This document shows, in pieces, positions 14,805-21,530 of a stretch of 64,000 nucleotides of DNA. Each line of letters opens with the position of its first letter. Position 1 is the stretch's first letter. The stretch comes from Xanthobacter sp. NM-59 (GTDB taxonomy: Bacteria; Pseudomonadota; Alphaproteobacteria; Rhizobiales; Xanthobacteraceae): the NCBI RefSeq assembly GCF_021401125.1, contig NZ_JACBFQ010000013.1, positions 1 through 64,000 of the forward strand. The letters run 5' to 3'. The translations under genes were made by a program, and so were the position numbers. A model generated the notes under the pieces. That model was not told where the DNA came from and did not search any database. It worked only from the letters and a program-made list of their open reading frames with translations.

Positions 14805-15077
14805 TCAGTTGGAAACCGCGAGCGCGGCCTCGCATTCCGTGGCGCAGGCCTCCGCGAGCTCGGTCGAGGCGTTGCCATATTGGTAGCTGCGCAGCGCATG
14901 ACCGGCCCCGCGCGTCGCCTTCTCCAACTGCTCCAGCTTGGCCGCCAGCGCCGACATGAAGGCCGAATATTCCGGATCCAGGTTGTCGCGGGCCTGCATC
15001 CTGCACTGCCCGACGAAATCGGCGACAGAATAGGCCTTGAACCGCTCACCCGTTAGATCGCGCTCCTCCGTCACCAT
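14805..15077 (-). CDS. Small helical protein, 90 aa (paralogue at 19.3 kb)
   Basis: Shares ERFKAYSVADFVGQCRMQAR, DNLDPEYSAFMSALAAK and ATRGAGHALRSYQYGNASTE with 19325-19594. The N-terminal codons MVTEERD contain GGAGGAGCGCG, another internal junction remnant. Ends Val-Ser-Asn. Probably a helical bundle; function unknown. Confidence 0.7.
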   Translation of the reverse strand: MVTEERDLTGERFKAYSVADFVGQCRMQARDNLDPEYSAFMSALAAKLEQLEKATRGAGHALRSYQYGNASTELAEACATECEAALAVSN

Positions 15078-15087
15078 GATCTGCTCC

Positions 15088-16257
15088 TCAGTTGGAGGCC
15101 GAGGCTTCGCTTTCTGCCTGCCGCGCCTCCCAAGTTGCCACTAAAAAGGTCGCCATGGCACCGGCGAGATTGACCGCCAGCTCTGCGTGACGAGGCTGGG
15201 GACGAGCCCGCTTAGGTCCCGGGCTGTGAGCATCACTCAGCTTGTTGCGCAGAGCGCCTAGCGACTCCACGACAGATTGGCAGCTCCCGAGGATCTGCTT
15301 GAAAATCTGCTCTGTATGATCGTCGGGGGCTAGTTTGAGCACCTTCGACAATTTGCGATAGAGCACGGGAAGGTCATCGGTCTCTTGCCATGTGCTACCG
15401 GCTTGGTCGAGAATCCATTTGCACACGTCCTCAAGAAGCGTTCGCGCGAGAGTGATGGCGCCGGCCGGTTCAGTGCCTCGCCTTGCCATTGCGGCCGTCC
15501 ATCGCGCATGGACTTGGGTTGGATCGAATGCGGCTAGCGCGGCTGATATGCTCTCATCGGCCGGAGTGCCTACAGGAAGCGGAAGAACCCGGTAAATGGG
15601 GCATCCAGAGATCCGCCCAGCCTGAAGAAGGGTAAAGCCATCATGTCGTAGAAGCTCATCGATCCTGCCTGCGGTCTCGGCTTGAGGAGATCCTGTCCGC
15701 GCCTCAGGAGACGTGACAGCTTCGAGAAACCTGCAAAAAAGAGCACGGGAACACTTTAACAGACCAATTGCTTCGAGATGCGCCGGTTCAATCCGGTCAC
15801 ACTGGAACGCTTGGCGCGTGAGGTACTCCTCCATCGTTCGATCTTCTCGCGAGGATGGCGCTGGCATGGAGTTGATGGGCCAGAGTCTTCGAAGCAATTC
15901 AATTTCATCAATATCTAATGCCACCGGCACATCCTGAAAGATGGCTAAAATCCGCCTTCTCGTGAGGGACGTGATTTCTGGTCCACTTACTTCATCAAGC
16001 TTTGCCAGCTGCTCAGAAACAAAAAAGTGCTCGTGCTCATCGGCGTATAGACGCGCTGCCGCCGCGAGTTCCCCTGGAGAAAGCGCCATAAGGCGCTTGT
16101 GCGCATATTTGTACTTGCTGCCGAAAGCCTCGTCTTCACCTCCGTCAGCAAGACGAAGGCGGACGCATAAAGCGGGCACATCATATGCCTTCGCTTCAGC
16201 GATCGCACTGGCGAGGGCCTCGCGAAGTTCCTTCACCATCGCAGCGATCGTCGACAT
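15088..16257 (-). CDS. Abi-C-type abortive infection protein, 389 aa
   Basis: The C-terminal third has the Abi-C signature: LARTLLEDVCKWILDQ, LPVLYRKLSKVLKLAPDDHT, then SLGALRNKLSDAHSPG and HAELAVNLAGAMATFLVATW. In this family (PF14355, recalled) the domain is found in phage-exclusion proteins and resembles HEPN nucleases; the RNxxxxxH (RNKLSDAH) motif typical of HEPN RNases is present. The N-terminal two thirds have no recognised domain. It is an order larger than most cassettes, yet begins after a tiny ORF and ends Ala-Ser-Asn via the normal junction. Confidence 0.8.
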   Translation of the reverse strand: MSTIAAMVKELREALASAIAEAKAYDVPALCVRLRLADGGEDEAFGSKYKYAHKRLMALSPGELAAAARLYADEHEHFFVSEQLAKLDEVSGPEITSLTRRRILAIFQDVPVALDIDEIELLRRLWPINSMPAPSSREDRTMEEYLTRQAFQCDRIEPAHLEAIGLLKCSRALFCRFLEAVTSPEARTGSPQAETAGRIDELLRHDGFTLLQAGRISGCPIYRVLPLPVGTPADESISAALAAFDPTQVHARWTAAMARRGTEPAGAITLARTLLEDVCKWILDQAGSTWQETDDLPVLYRKLSKVLKLAPDDHTEQIFKQILGSCQSVVESLGALRNKLSDAHSPGPKRARPQPRHAELAVNLAGAMATFLVATWEARQAESEASASN

Positions 16258-16292
16258 CAAGCCTCACAGGTTTTGGCGGGCGGCGCGCTCAC
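16257..16292 (-). CDS. 11-codon leader-like ORF before the Abi gene
   Basis: GTG directly behind GAGGAGTGGTG encodes MSAPPAKTCEA and stops in TGATG overlapping the abi start. The abi ATG itself has only a weak ribosome site, so its translation may depend on this ORF. Similar 10-11 codon ORFs occur at 16483 and 17194. Confidence 0.45.
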   Translation of the reverse strand: MSAPPAKTCEA

Positions 16293-16301
16293 CACCACTC
16301 C

Positions 16302-16472
16302 TCAGTTGGACCGCGCATGCGCCCTGTAGAGCGCCGCGGCGAATGCCCTCTCCCGGTATAGGCTGCGCAGGAACGCGCCCTCGGGGCTCGACCAGAGCAG
16401 CAGCGCCCCGCGACCGCCCAGGGCGACCAGCGCCGCCGCCAGCATCGGCATGACCCAGCTCATGTTCCCCAT
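16302..16472 (-). CDS. Single-pass membrane protein, 56 aa
   Basis: ATG after TTCCAACTGAGGAGGAGATC. One hydrophobic segment (SWVMPMLAAALVALGGRGAL), then a basic helical tail (RSLYRERAFAAALYR) ending Arg-Ser-Asn. Small inner membrane peptides of this type occur among superinfection exclusion and toxin proteins, but nothing specific is recognised. Confidence 0.6.
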   Translation of the reverse strand: MGNMSWVMPMLAAALVALGGRGALLLWSSPEGAFLRSLYRERAFAAALYRAHARSN

Positions 16473-16482
16473 GATCTCCTCC

Positions 16483-16515
16483 TCAGTTGGAAATTAAACG
16501 TAGCCGGCGCGACAT
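16483..16515 (-). CDS. 10-codon ORF ending in the junction motif
   Basis: ATG TCG CGC ... TCC AAC TGA encodes MSRRLRLISN. It starts four bases after the stop of the preceding gene and ends in the normal motif. No Shine-Dalgarno sequence is evident; it may be only a spacer. Confidence 0.25.
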   Translation of the reverse strand: MSRRLRLISN

Positions 16516-16518
16516 CGC

Positions 16519-16878
16519 CTAGCACTCGTCCAATGAGCCAGCGACTTTACCGAAGCTGACCTGGTAGCTGGTGGTGACGCCGCCGACGGTTTCCTTAATG
16601 GTCGCGGTGCGTCCCTTCGCATAATGATGGACCTCGCAGGGGACGTTCACCGCCTCCAGGCCCACCGGCCCCGCCCAGTCGCTACCGACCAGGAAGAGCG
16701 TGGGGCCTATCGGGTCCAGGATCAGGCGCTCAATGCGAAACGCCGGCTTGGCACCCTCCCACCCAACCGACAGCGTCAAGTGCCCGTCCCTGGCAAGATG
16801 AAATCCGCCCTTGGAGAAACCGCCGGCCCGGCCATGCAGATGCTCGTATGGAACCTCTGCCTCATCCATCTCGCTCAT
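16519..16878 (-). CDS. Unknown beta-rich protein, 119 aa
   Basis: ATG follows TTCCAACTGAGGAGTGGTC. The strand-rich sequence (LTLSVGWEGAKPAFRIERLI, PTLFLVGSDWAGPVG, TATIKETVGGVTTSYQVSFG) suggests a small beta barrel or sandwich. Stops with TAG well before the next motif. No family recognised. Confidence 0.6.
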   Translation of the reverse strand: MSEMDEAEVPYEHLHGRAGGFSKGGFHLARDGHLTLSVGWEGAKPAFRIERLILDPIGPTLFLVGSDWAGPVGLEAVNVPCEVHHYAKGRTATIKETVGGVTTSYQVSFGKVAGSLDEC

Positions 16879-16913
16879 GACCACTCCTCAGTTGGAAGCC
16901 GACGTTCACACGA

Positions 16914-17183
16914 TCAGAACAAGAGCTGCTGCCTCACGGCCTCCCGCGACACGCCGTGATTTTGGACGTAGACCTGGGCGCGCGTCCCCTTGGTCACATT
17001 GACATAGGTTTCCAATCCGAGGCCGTAACCGTTCTGCCAGGTCAGAACGTCCCCCATCTCCAGATCCCAATCCACGAGCAGCTCGATGATGGTATAGCCA
17101 TCATCTTCGGTATCCAGGGCCACCATTCCACGCTGCGGATTCTTCGCCACCACCGTGCCCTTGCGATCACCGCCCTGCCTCAT
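16914..17183 (-). CDS. Unknown beta-rich protein, 89 aa (paralogue of 4.1 kb gene)
   Basis: About 85 percent identical to 4145-4414, same length and ends. Even the roughly 20 bases between its stop and the following motif are conserved between the copies (TCGTGTG), so gene and junction were duplicated together. Preceded by TTCCAACTGAGGAGCGAGAC. Confidence 0.7.
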   Translation of the reverse strand: MRQGGDRKGTVVAKNPQRGMVALDTEDDGYTIIELLVDWDLEMGDVLTWQNGYGLGLETYVNVTKGTRAQVYVQNHGVSREAVRQQLLF

Positions 17184-17193
17184 GTCTCGCTCC

Positions 17194-17229
17194 TCAGTTG
17201 GAATGATCTGTCGCGGCCGCGGCCCCCAT
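17194..17229 (-). CDS. 11-codon ORF between two motifs
   Basis: Encodes MGAAAATDHSN and is bounded by TTCCGGCTGAGGACG before and TTCCAACTGAGGAGCG after. The same 36 bases with one change form the 3' end of the gene at 13280. The smallest cassette in the array; whether it is translated is unknown. Confidence 0.35.
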   Translation of the reverse strand: MGAAAATDHSN

Positions 17230-17234
17230 CGTCC

Positions 17235-17318
17235 TCAGCCGGAACGTTCGCACGGGTCGAAGATCCGCGCCACCCGCAGGGCCGCGGCGACGATCTCCGG
17301 GGTGTAAGCCAACTCCAT
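17235..17318 (-). CDS. Small peptide, 27 aa
   Basis: ATG after TTCCAACTGAGGAGCGACGAC-type junction; encodes MELAYTPEIVAAALRVARIF with tail DPCERSG. The last 20 or so bases (GTGCGAACGTTCCGGCTGAGG) are shared with the 13.3 kb copy, where they encode Val-Arg-Thr-Phe-Arg-Leu-Arg in another frame. So the 3' end is a recombinant joint. Confidence 0.45.
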   Translation of the reverse strand: MELAYTPEIVAAALRVARIFDPCERSG

Positions 17319-17329
17319 GTCGTCGCTCC

Positions 17330-17395
17330 TCAGTTGGACGGCCCTTCCAGCCCATTGGACGGACCGGCCCCATCGAGGGTGGCGGCCCCCTTCAT
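17330..17395 (-). CDS. Possible 21-aa peptide with doubled junction
   Basis: ATG behind CCTGGAG encodes MKGAATLDGAGPSNGLEGPSN. The GPSN is repeated because GGTCCGTCCAA and GGGCCGTCCAA occur twice, 24 bases apart, the second in the normal motif. This looks like slippage or recombination at the motif. Weak as a gene. Confidence 0.25.
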   Translation of the reverse strand: MKGAATLDGAGPSNGLEGPSN

Positions 17396-17498
17396 CTCCA
17401 GGTTAAGCCGCGGGATGGTCGCCCCTTGCGCTCATCGGCTAGATCTCCCGCACACGATCGGCAGCGAGCGCCTCTTGTTCCGCGTTCCGCCGCCAGGA
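17396..17498 (-). other. Remnant after the 17.5 kb gene
   Basis: Reading past the TGA of the next gene in the same frame gives SWRRNAEQEALAADRVREI and then TAG, a helical tail that looks like real protein. The TGA may therefore be a mutation shortening the upstream gene, or this is a separate headless fragment. Confidence 0.35.
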
Positions 17499-18458
17499 TC
17501 ACATTCCAGGCCGATCTACGCCGAAAACCTCCTCCTCATCGTCCCCCACGTCTCCGTTAAACTCGACGCGGGGCCCGTCCAAGCCACCTCCGACGCCCAA
17601 CCCCTGCATCTCGATAGCAGGGGCGTAGAGACTGATCAGCGCAGCTGCCGCTTCGTCTTCGGCCTCCCAAGCGCGCTCCGAATTCCCTCCCCATCGGGTA
17701 TAGGCTTCCACGGCCGCCGCCGGCACTTCGATCTCTCGGAGCGACTTGACCTCCCCGAGTTCTTTCTCACGGCTGGCCTCCGCCCTATCCTTCGTCTCTT
17801 TGAGCAACAGGTCCCAATCACCATCTGAAATGTTATAGATGATATTGTTGTGGCCCGGAAATGAGCCGTCAGTCCGCCCGCCGCGCGACTGCACCGTCTC
17901 GAGCGACGGGCACCAGGGGTCAATCTTTATATGGACACCACCGGGCATTCCCAGAGGCCCACTCGGCGTCATTGCCGCCTCTGTCAAATGAAATTCGGCA
18001 TACGCTGTCGACCAGCAGAGAACTCGGCGTACTTCGCATTTCGAACGAAGATATTCGCGGCGAGCCGCCTCGTGCTCCTCCCGTATTTCCTTGGCCTTCT
18101 GGTTGGCTTCCATTCGCGCCGCCGCGAGCGCTTCCACAGCGTCGACACGAAATGCGAGCCGGACCGCTCCTAAGGCACCAAAGTGCGTCGCGCCGGCATT
18201 CACGGCAGCGTCCACTACGGCTGAACGGTTCTGCGGCTCCGGGTCACGGACAATGGGAAGGACTGGATCGAGAATTCCACGATGCAAGACACCAGCTGCG
18301 TTCGTGACGGATGCTTTCACGACCACCCGCCCATCGCCGGGTGTTCCAATCTCAACATCGACTGTCGCACCCATTGCGGTGGTTAGGGTCAAAGAACGCA
18401 AATGCCGCCAAGGCGGCTCCTTCCATCGTTCAACTGAGTTCGATAGGTTAATAGCCAT
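17499..18458 (-). CDS. Unknown protein with coiled-coil segment, 319 aa
   Basis: ATG follows GTCCAACTAGGGAGGAAAT, a motif in which the stop is TAG. Residues about 105-145 (ARMEANQKAKEIREEHEAAR) form a charged helix; the centre is beta-rich (GGVHIKIDPWCPSL, FPGHNNIIYNISDGDWD), and the C-terminus is acidic. Ends RPGM with a possible truncated tail. No family recognised. Confidence 0.65.
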   Translation of the reverse strand: MAINLSNSVERWKEPPWRHLRSLTLTTAMGATVDVEIGTPGDGRVVVKASVTNAAGVLHRGILDPVLPIVRDPEPQNRSAVVDAAVNAGATHFGALGAVRLAFRVDAVEALAAARMEANQKAKEIREEHEAARREYLRSKCEVRRVLCWSTAYAEFHLTEAAMTPSGPLGMPGGVHIKIDPWCPSLETVQSRGGRTDGSFPGHNNIIYNISDGDWDLLLKETKDRAEASREKELGEVKSLREIEVPAAAVEAYTRWGGNSERAWEAEDEAAAALISLYAPAIEMQGLGVGGGLDGPRVEFNGDVGDDEEEVFGVDRPGM

Positions 18459-18467
18459 ATTTCCTCC

Positions 18468-18671
18468 CTAGTTGGACGCTGCAGCGTCCAACATCTTCCG
18501 AAGGCGGGCAGCGCCGTCGCGATAGGCGCCTTCTCGCTCGCGATGCACCTGGATGTCCGCATCGGGACAGGAGCACGCCCGCGCGTCCTCCTCATCCGCC
18601 CAATGGTCCAGCACATCGCGCATCCAGCGCGCGTGCTCGATCTCGTCGGGGCACAGAACCTTCGTCGTCAT
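18468..18671 (-). CDS. Small acidic helical protein, 67 aa
   Basis: ATG after TCCAACTGAGGAGCGAGAG. Helices EIEHARWMRDVLDHWADEED and YRDGAARLRKMLDAAASN; CSCPDADIQ in the middle could bind a metal weakly. Ends Ala-Ser-Asn. Unknown function. Confidence 0.6.
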   Translation of the reverse strand: MTTKVLCPDEIEHARWMRDVLDHWADEEDARACSCPDADIQVHREREGAYRDGAARLRKMLDAAASN

Positions 18672-18681
18672 CTCTCGCTCC

Positions 18682-19152
18682 TCAGTTGGAGTGCTCTTGG
18701 CCCGCTTGGCGGCGCCGATCCTGGCCCTCCGCACGGTCATAGGCGCCCCAGGCGTAGATCGCCCCCAGGAGCACCAGCATCGCGCCCGCGCCGGCGATCG
18801 CCCCCTCCCAGCCACCGCCGCGCGCTCCAGCCACAGCGCCAGCGCCGATGAGGGCGATGAGCAGGCCCGTGCCGGGATGATGCCCATAGTCGGGCAGCCA
18901 GCCCATCCCCCGGCGCACCTGGCGAAGAACACGCAGCGGGCCGGCAGCGGCCACCCGCGAGAGCAACAGCGCGAGCGCGCCCAGAAGCCCGAAGACCGGC
19001 AGCGCCTCGCCGGCCAGGCGGGCCACGGGCCCGCCCCATGCCGGCGAAAGGACGCGCTCCGCCGTCAACTCGCACAGCGCCAGAATGCCGACCAGGGCCG
19101 CATAGCCCGTGGCCGTGCGACGCCGCGCGAGCGGATCTCTGATTCCGTTCAT
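18682..19152 (-). CDS. Four-helix membrane protein, 156 aa
   Basis: Third member of the family at 3644 and 13583, about 60-65 percent identical, with the conserved RRGMGWLPDYGHHPGTGLL loop. Ends His-Ser-Asn. ATG overlaps the stop of the upstream gene (ATGA), unlike its paralogues, which sit behind the motif. Confidence 0.65.
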   Translation of the reverse strand: MNGIRDPLARRRTATGYAALVGILALCELTAERVLSPAWGGPVARLAGEALPVFGLLGALALLLSRVAAAGPLRVLRQVRRGMGWLPDYGHHPGTGLLIALIGAGAVAGARGGGWEGAIAGAGAMLVLLGAIYAWGAYDRAEGQDRRRQAGQEHSN

Positions 19153-19313
19153 GCCCGCCCTTTCATCTGGGCGGGCTTCCCCCGCCGCCGGCGGGCGGGC
19201 ACGGCTACGGCCGCCCGGAGCTTCCCGGCGGCGACGTGGAGGGCGGCGTCCTCCACCTCTTGCCCAAAGTGGGTCCTCAGGACCCCACGGATAAACTGCT
19301 CGGCCTCGTCCAT
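19149..19313 (-). CDS. Small basic protein, 54 aa
   Basis: ATG after TTTCCAAATAGGGAGCGCGA. Encodes MDEAEQFIRGVLRTHFGQEV and then a basic tail VPARRRRGKPAQMKG. The stop overlaps the membrane protein start. A small helical protein of unknown role. Confidence 0.55.
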   Translation of the reverse strand: MDEAEQFIRGVLRTHFGQEVEDAALHVAAGKLRAAVAVPARRRRGKPAQMKGRA

Positions 19314-19324
19314 CGTCGCGCTCC

Positions 19325-19594
19325 CTATTTGGAAACCGCGAGCACGATTTCGCATTCATTGGCGACCGCCTCCGCGAGTTCGGTCGAGGCGTTGCCATGC
19401 TGGTAGCTGCGCAGCGCATGGCCCGCGCCGCGCGTCGCCTTCTCCAACTGCTCCATCTTCGACGCCAGCGCCGACATGAAGGCCGAATATTCCGGGTCGA
19501 GATTGTCGCGGGCCTGCATCCTGCACTGCCCGACGAAATCGGCGACGGAATACGTCTTGAACCGCTCTCCCATCAGATCGCGCCCTTCCGTCAT
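19325..19594 (-). CDS. Small helical protein, 89 aa (paralogue at 14.8 kb)
   Basis: About 85 percent identical to 14805-15077. Ends Val-Ser-Lys because the motif here reads TCC-AAA-TAG. ATG follows TCCAACTGAGGAGCGAGGGC. Starts MTEGRD where the paralogue has MVTEERD. Confidence 0.7.
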   Translation of the reverse strand: MTEGRDLMGERFKTYSVADFVGQCRMQARDNLDPEYSAFMSALASKMEQLEKATRGAGHALRSYQHGNASTELAEAVANECEIVLAVSK

Positions 19595-19606
19595 CGCCCT
19601 CGCTCC

Positions 19607-19834
19607 TCAGTTGGAAACTGGTTGAACCGGCTCAGCAGCCGGCTGCGTGTCGTCGCCCAGAGCCGGCCCGTACCGGACGGACATGACCTGCTCGCACCAG
19701 GTGGTATGCCCGGTGCTGTCGTGATGACGCGCCGCCAGCGCCAGGGCGTTCTTGCCGTGCCAGCGCGCGTCCGCGCCGCCGCAGTGGTAGCAGCCGGACA
19801 TCGCGCTGGTGATCCCCGCTCGCCTCTCCCGCAT
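19607..19834 (-). CDS. Zinc-knuckle protein, 75 aa
   Basis: CYHCGGADARWHGKNAL followed by HHDSTGHTTWCEQ resembles a short C2H2-type zinc site (CxxC then H...H). Such mini zinc fingers are common in actinophage and plasmid small proteins. ATG 19834 has GAGGAGCGCGAGGGGC upstream. Ends Val-Ser-Asn. Confidence 0.6.
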   Translation of the reverse strand: MRERRAGITSAMSGCYHCGGADARWHGKNALALAARHHDSTGHTTWCEQVMSVRYGPALGDDTQPAAEPVQPVSN

Positions 19835-19857
19835 CGCCCCTCGCGCTCCTCATCAGC

Positions 19858-20499
19858 TCAGCCATTGCCCTCTCCTTCTCCGCCCTGCAGGTCCTCGGCC
19901 TCCAGGGCGGCCAGCTCAGCCCTGAGATCATCGCCGAAATTGTAGAGCGTCGATTTGCTCACCCCGACCAGCGGCGCGATCTGCGCGAAGGACAGCCCAT
20001 TCCGCATATGCTCCACCACCGCCGCGCGCACCTCAGCCGTCATCGGCGAGCGCCGACCCGGCAACTTCCCGCGCTCGCGGGCCGCCGCGAGCCCAGCTTT
20101 GGTCCGCTCGACGATCATGTCTCTCTCAAGCTGAGCAAACACACCGATCATGTGGTACATCGCCTTTCCGAAGGCATTGGATGTATCGATGCTTTCCGTG
20201 AGCGACACTAATTCTGCGCCCTTCTGGCGCACCAAATCCGCAGTCTGGATCAATTCAGATAGATTGCGGCCAAGCCTATCAATTTTCCACACGACCAGCT
20301 TGGCCCCAGGCCGGAGCGCTTTGAAGGCCGCCTTGAGGCCGGGCCTTCCAGCCACGCTCGCACCACTCGCCGCCTCATCGGCAAATATGCGATCGCGCTC
20401 GACGCCATAACGCGTCAGCGCGTCTAGCTGTAAATCCAAGCGCTGATCGTCCGTTGAAACCCGGGCGTAGCCATACATGGCCGACGGCTTCTTTCTCAT
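19858..20499 (-). CDS. Serine recombinase (resolvase/invertase family), 213 aa
   Basis: YGYARVSTDDQRLDLQLDAL carries the nucleophilic Ser; VWKIDRLGRNLSELIQ, LTESIDTSNAFGKAMYHM and LERDMIVERTKAGLAAARER complete the catalytic domain, and AQIAPLVGVSKSTLYNF is the C-terminal HTH. Size fits Tn3-type resolvases and DNA invertases. It lies first in the left arm, directly beside the direct repeats at 20534-20602, its probable binding site. It could resolve dimers or rearrange the arms; no transposase accompanies it. Confidence 0.9.
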   Translation of the reverse strand: MRKKPSAMYGYARVSTDDQRLDLQLDALTRYGVERDRIFADEAASGASVAGRPGLKAAFKALRPGAKLVVWKIDRLGRNLSELIQTADLVRQKGAELVSLTESIDTSNAFGKAMYHMIGVFAQLERDMIVERTKAGLAAARERGKLPGRRSPMTAEVRAAVVEHMRNGLSFAQIAPLVGVSKSTLYNFGDDLRAELAALEAEDLQGGEGEGNG

Positions 20500-20533
20500 A
20501 ACCTTTCATAGCACGAGAACAGCCACGCTCAAA

Positions 20534-20602
20534 AATATTTTTGGAATAATTTTTTGGAACACCCATTGACCGCCAATATTTGTTGGAATAGGTTTCTGGA
20601 AC
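20534..20602. repeat. AT-rich divergent centre with two 27-28 bp direct repeats
   Basis: Unit 1 is 20534-20560 and unit 2 is 20575-20602; both read AATATTT..TTGGAATA.. then TGGAAC, with about five differences. They start 41 bases apart, near four helical turns. The GC-poor block separates the divergent arms, so it should hold both arm promoters; a plus-strand TTGACC (20567-20572) is visible with a weak -10. Candidate recombinase site and/or operator. Confidence 0.6.
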
Positions 20603-20620
20603 TCTAAGGCAGGCCGGAAC

Positions 20621-20905
20621 ATGAAAATGCCAAACAGCCAAATCCGACAGTTTCTTGATCTCTCGATTGCGCATCTGAGCCATGAAACTCGCGATCGCCT
20701 CGATCTTGCGGCGATCGGTGAATGGCCTGTCGCAGGCGGCCGGATGCCCTATGGCTTTTTCATCTATGCCCACGAGGAGCCGGATGACGAAATTCCGAAC
20801 GATGTCTGGGCATGCTGCGTGAAGGCACGCGAACTTGGCTGCGAATACATCCTGTTCGACTGCGACGCCGCGATCCTCGCGGACCTGCCCACCTATGACG
20901 ATTGA
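20621..20905 (+). CDS. DUF5983-like protein, 94 aa
   Basis: LDLSIAHLSHETRDRLD, PYGFFIYAHEE, IPNDVWACCVKARELGCEYI and LFDCDAAILADLPTYDD fit the DUF5983 pattern found in integrative elements and phages next to anti-restriction genes (recalled). First gene of the right arm. The stop is part of ATTGAGGAGC, a reduced junction leading to the next ATG. Confidence 0.65.
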   Translation: MKMPNSQIRQFLDLSIAHLSHETRDRLDLAAIGEWPVAGGRMPYGFFIYAHEEPDDEIPNDVWACCVKARELGCEYILFDCDAAILADLPTYDD

Positions 20906-20915
20906 GGAGCTCACA

Positions 20916-21329
20916 ATGTCCTCCAAGACGCCAACTGGCTTCGACGAAGCCATCGCTAACGCCAAGAATCCTGACCATCGGAACTACAGCCCCGCTGTCG
21001 CCCGTCGCATCATGGCCGAGCGCCGCATGTGCACCGCTCTTGTCACCGCAGCGCTCCAGCGCGGGTATGCAGTGTCCGTCAACGATGGAGAAGATTGGGT
21101 GGTGAAGCGGTCGAAGGATAGATCTGCAATTCTGGCCGCGCTGTTCACGACCGACGAAGACACGATCATGCTCCGCAGCGACGATGGCCGCAAAGTCGGC
21201 TGGTTCAGACTGATCTATGGGAACGACGGCTACGACGTGGTGTCCGACTACAGCGACAATAGCCTTTGCGAGGCGATTTGGACCGAAGTCCTCGGCCCCC
21301 TGTCCGACAAGCTGGAGCGGGCCGCCTGA
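20916..21329 (+). CDS. Unknown protein, 137 aa
   Basis: ATG after TTGAGGAGCTCACA. Mixed alpha/beta, with helix (DHRNYSPAVARRIMAERRMC) and strand repeats (GYAVSVNDGEDWVVKRSKD, RKVGWFRLIYGNDGYDVVSD). Resembles small regulatory beta-sandwich proteins of plasmid leading regions, but not recognised. Confidence 0.6.
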   Translation: MSSKTPTGFDEAIANAKNPDHRNYSPAVARRIMAERRMCTALVTAALQRGYAVSVNDGEDWVVKRSKDRSAILAALFTTDEDTIMLRSDDGRKVGWFRLIYGNDGYDVVSDYSDNSLCEAIWTEVLGPLSDKLERAA

Positions 21330-21380
21330 GCGGCCCAACCCAACACCGCAGTCACTTTCAACTACCGCAAGGAGCACGCG

Positions 21381-21530
21381 ATGACCGATCCTCGCGACCC
21401 ACACGCCGACGCGGCGCTCGCCGGCCTCGACGAAACCGCCAATCCCTACGACCTCAACGAGGATGAAACCTCGTTCTGGGCCTGGCAGGACGGTTGGAAC
21501 AGCATCATGGAGAGCGACGATGAGCACTGA
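21381..21530 (+). CDS. Small acidic protein, 49 aa
   Basis: ATG behind AAGGAGCACGCG. Ends with FWAWQDGWNSIMESDDEH; the FWxWxDGW box resembles ribosome modulation factor-like mini proteins of phages (NPYD..ExxxWxxGW). Overlaps the next start by 11 bases. Confidence 0.55.
   Translation: MTDPRDPHADAALAGLDETANPYDLNEDETSFWAWQDGWNSIMESDDEH

Larger units (their letters stand above)
3352..19613 (-). repeat. Left-arm start-associated repeat, about 30 copies
   Basis: Consensus on the minus strand is TTCCAACTGAGGAGCG, 3-12 bases before each start codon. Clear copies (plus-strand position of the reverse complement) lie near 3639, 4113, 7474, 8822, 9637, 9884, 13574, 14797, 15081, 16297, 16477, 16883, 17188, 17323, 18675 and 19598. 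Variants keep the GGAG and change the stop: ATG-TGA (7718), ATG-TAA (4418), ATT-TAA (13893), AAC-TAG (18463), AAA-TAG (19318), AAC-TAA (8616), ACC-TGA (13275), ATT-TGA (6378). Where the frame of the upstream gene enters it, the gene ends in Ser-Asn. The block 9.9-13.27 kb largely lacks it. Confidence 0.9.

Noticed and set aside
19858-20499. Serine recombinase as part of a Tn3-type transposon
   Set aside because: No transposase gene, no 38-bp terminal inverted repeats, and no target duplication were seen around it.
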